A stretch of DNA of 15,749 nt, taken from positions 86,659-102,407 of the forward strand of contig MU129117.1 in the NCBI GenBank assembly GCA_014904985.1. The letters run 5' to 3'. Positions 15,350 to 15,749 of this stretch are shown piece after piece (position 1 is the first letter of the stretch; every line of letters begins with the position of its first letter). A program made the position numbers and the translations under genes. This DNA comes from Hydnum rufescens UP504 (lineage: Eukaryota > Basidiomycota > Agaricomycetes > Cantharellales > Hydnaceae). A model generated the notes under the pieces. It saw only the letters and a list, made by a program, of their open reading frames with translations, was not told the origin of the DNA and ran no database searches.

Positions 15350-15749
15350 TGACAGACCTCGACCGATTTCTTTTCGCATGACTTCCCCATGAATTCATCC
15401 AGACTCCTACACCAGTCCAAGTCCTGGATATTGCGGCTCACTTTCCCATTGGATATCATACTCCCATAAATTACACGTCTGGTTTGTAGAAAGGGATGGT
15501 AGTAAGCTCGGAATGCCATGAATCGGGTGACACCTAGAAAAGTAACAATATGTGACCCCGTGCCTGTCTTGTACTCCATGAATAATTTGCAGCCATATAG
15601 GTATGATTCTTAGTATTCTTCACCATTGGGGTATCACTCACATTATGTCCCCATTTCCTCAGGGTGCCTGTACCATCAGCTCTGACTGTGATTGGATCCT
15701 TCAACACCATCAGTTTCTCCTTCATCATTGTATGTCCATATATTACAGT
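15350..15749 (-). CDS. 3' part of an unrecognised spliced gene entering from the right edge
   Basis: On the minus strand the frame is open from the window edge: TVIYGHTMMKEKLMVLKDP, ITVRADGTGTLRKWGHN. A GTGAGT donor follows (15641), then a 68-bp intron containing ACTAAG, with an acceptor GAG ending at 15574 (or AAG at 15568). The next exon, in phase, reads YKTGTGSHIVTFLGVTRFMA, FRAYYHPFLQTRRVIYGSMI, NIQDLDWCRSLDEFMGKS. It stays open to about 15214, but protein-like character fades after 15350, where a further intron (GTCTGT) or the stop may lie. VIYG occurs in both exons (VIYGHTMM, VIYGSMIS), hinting at an internal repeat. No signal or membrane segment is visible. The frame has no TGA lesion, unlike the transposon remains, so it may be a live gene. 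The start is outside the window and I cannot name the product. Confidence 0.4.

Overview
The window looks like a repeat-rich, TE-graveyard segment of a fungal nuclear genome, most likely a basidiomycete (Agaricomycetes). Three things point that way. The Ty3/gypsy integrase and the pogo/Tigger transposase resemble the types common in mushrooms. Predicted introns are very short (53-56 bp, GT...AG). Genes are sparse, with AT-rich spacers, poly(A) tracts and TATA boxes. There are no rRNA genes, no convincing intact tRNA and no bacterial-type operons. I cannot name a species.

Layout. (1) 1-5310 is a nested stack of dead transposons. A minus-strand Ty3/gypsy element (LTR about 3643-4236, gag 3534 down to about 2882, pol linker 390 down to 1) is interrupted by a plus-strand pogo/Tigger transposase (431-2654 plus a 3' tail to about 2880). 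To its right, a second, plus-strand gypsy element survives only as its integrase (4252-5310). (2) 5985-7094 is an unrecognised 369-codon reading frame with two in-frame TGA codons. (3) 7855-8724 is a 20-bp minisatellite of about 44 units with a 157-bp higher-order repeat, followed by a different array of about 30-bp units to about 8870 and a poly(A)-ended stretch to 9018. (4) 9203-11726 holds four small reading frames in the same orientation, each with a TATA-like box. They appear to be highly diverged paralogues of one unrecognised small-protein family; only the third (10585-10971) is intact. (5) 12158-13240 is non-coding and full of palindromes: a possible decayed tRNA-like pol III promoter, back-to-back hairpin units with CCACACC/GGTGTGG ends, an AAAT microsatellite and GC-rich palindromes. 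(6) 13382-14594 is the C-terminal half of a hAT transposase gene with short introns and the element's 3' subterminal repeats and terminus. (7) 14595-15749 has spacers with direct repeats and the 3' part of an unrecognised minus-strand gene entering from the right edge.

A unifying theme is decay at CpG. I count twelve in-frame nonsense codons across seven separate dead genes, and all twelve are TGA; where I know the family, the expected residue is usually arginine (CGA to TGA). The minisatellite shows the same signature, because the CG at the heart of its CTCGAG core is replaced by CA or TG in about half of the units. This fits long-term cytosine methylation and deamination of silenced repeats. 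The coding pieces do not form a pathway; apart from the small-protein cluster and the right-edge gene, they are independent mobile-element remains.
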